From: Cyanobacteriota bacterium
GTDB taxonomy: Bacteria > Cyanobacteriota > Cyanobacteriia > Leptolyngbyales > Leptolyngbyaceae
Direction of reading: 5' to 3'
Assembly (NCBI GenBank): GCA_027482985.1
Contig: JAIXVO010000456.1
Span: 1 to 5,960 of the forward strand
Length of the DNA: 5,960 nucleotides
The position numbers and the translations under genes are program-made. The notes under the pieces are model-generated. The model did not search any database. It was not told where the DNA came from and saw only the letters and a program-made list of their open reading frames with translations. Below, in pieces: positions 5,462 through 5,960 of the stretch (the stretch's first letter is position 1; each line of letters starts with the position of its first letter).

Positions 5462-5960
5462 AGATGAACCCTTAGTTCGTGATAACACGATCGATTTGTT
5501 AGAAGCAGAAGGGTTTCAAACACTGGTGGCTGAAAATGGTGCGATCGGTGTCAAACTTGCTCAAAAATTTAAACCCGACTTGATTTTGTGTGATGTGATG
5601 ATGCCCGAACTCGATGGGTTTGGGGTTTTACAACAATTGCGTCAGGACAACACCACCGCCGCGATTCCCTTTATTTTTCTGACCGCTAGAGCTGATCGCC
5701 TGGATCTGCGGGAGGGCATGGCGTTGGGGGCAGATGATTATATTTCGAAGCCCTATGAAGCCGAAGAATTGCTCCAAGCGATCGCCACGCGGTTAGCCAA
5801 ACATGCCGCCTTCCTGGATCAATATCAAGTGGAACGCCGCCGTGCCGAAGAGTTGGAAAAAGAAGTGGAGAACCTCCAACAGTTTCTTAGCACCCAGGGT
5901 GACTTTCTTAAGAACTTTGTGCAGGAGTTGAAAAATCCTCTCTCAAATATCAATATGGCG
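5442..5960 (+). CDS. Response regulator with receiver domain and HisKA-like C-terminal segment (partial, cut by right edge)
   Basis: Starting MKILVIEDEP, the first 120 residues form a CheY-like receiver. The acidic pocket is Glu7/Asp8, the phospho-acceptor is Asp51 in LILCDVMMPELDG, the switch Thr is 81 (FLTARA), and the conserved Lys is 103 (YISKPYEAEEL). No DNA-binding domain follows in the visible part. Instead a charged coiled coil (about 126-149, RRRAEELEKEVENLQQ) leads into GDFLKNFVQELKNPLSNINM (153-172). That segment aligns without gaps to the HisKA helix of cyanobacterial kinases (DFLxxVSHELRTPxxNI), with Gln161 where the phospho-acceptor His would be. The start overlaps the kinase stop by 20 bases in another frame, implying translational coupling and a cognate pair. 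The frame is open for 173 codons to the edge. The rest could be a degenerate kinase core, a dimer module or something else. Confidence 0.92.
   Translation, partial: MKILVIEDEPLVRDNTIDLLEAEGFQTLVAENGAIGVKLAQKFKPDLILCDVMMPELDGFGVLQQLRQDNTTAAIPFIFLTARADRLDLREGMALGADDYISKPYEAEELLQAIATRLAKHAAFLDQYQVERRRAEELEKEVENLQQFLSTQGDFLKNFVQELKNPLSNINMA

Larger units (their letters stand above)
688..5785. repeat. Nine dispersed HIP1 octamers (GCGATCGC)
   Basis: The palindrome GCGATCGC occurs at 688-695, 1045-1052, 1171-1178, 2212-2219, 2326-2333, 2715-2722, 3819-3826, 4358-4365 and 5778-5785; the span given merely covers the first to the last. Several near-matches (CGATCG cores) are also present. HIP1 is a known abundant repeat of many cyanobacterial genomes. 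All nine lie inside coding sequence here, and none in the intergenic region. Confidence 0.9.

Overview
The window looks like cyanobacterial chromosome. The octamer GCGATCGC (HIP1) occurs nine times in under 6 kb, where about 0.1 is expected by chance at this base composition. The protein content, long chains of PAS domains joined to a histidine kinase beside a response regulator, is also typical of filamentous cyanobacteria. A Leptolyngbya-like lineage is only a guess.

Layout. Positions 1-1536 (minus strand) hold the N-terminal 512 residues of a multi-PAS sensor protein that runs off the left edge; its output domain is not visible. Positions 1537-2053 are a divergent intergenic region of about 520 bases. 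It carries a possible broken small gene on the minus strand (1670-1912), short inverted repeats and weak promoter-like boxes. Positions 2054-5461 (plus strand) encode a complete, soluble 1135-residue histidine kinase: an N-terminal coiled coil, five PAS domains, a second coiled coil, a sixth PAS domain with the hallmarks of a flavin-binding LOV blue-light sensor, then HisKA and HATPase_c. Positions 5442-5960 (plus strand) overlap the kinase end by 20 bases and encode a response-regulator receiver domain, a coiled coil, and the start of a region resembling a HisKA helix with Gln in place of the phospho-acceptor His; this gene runs off the right edge.

How it may work (inference): the kinase and the regulator form a translationally coupled pair in which blue light, plus whatever the other PAS domains sense, controls phosphotransfer from His911 to Asp51 of the regulator. 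The divergent multi-PAS protein may share the control region and belong to the same signalling module. The most notable points are the LOV domain with an extra cysteine two residues after the photoactive one, and the receiver protein with a histidine-less HisKA-like segment.
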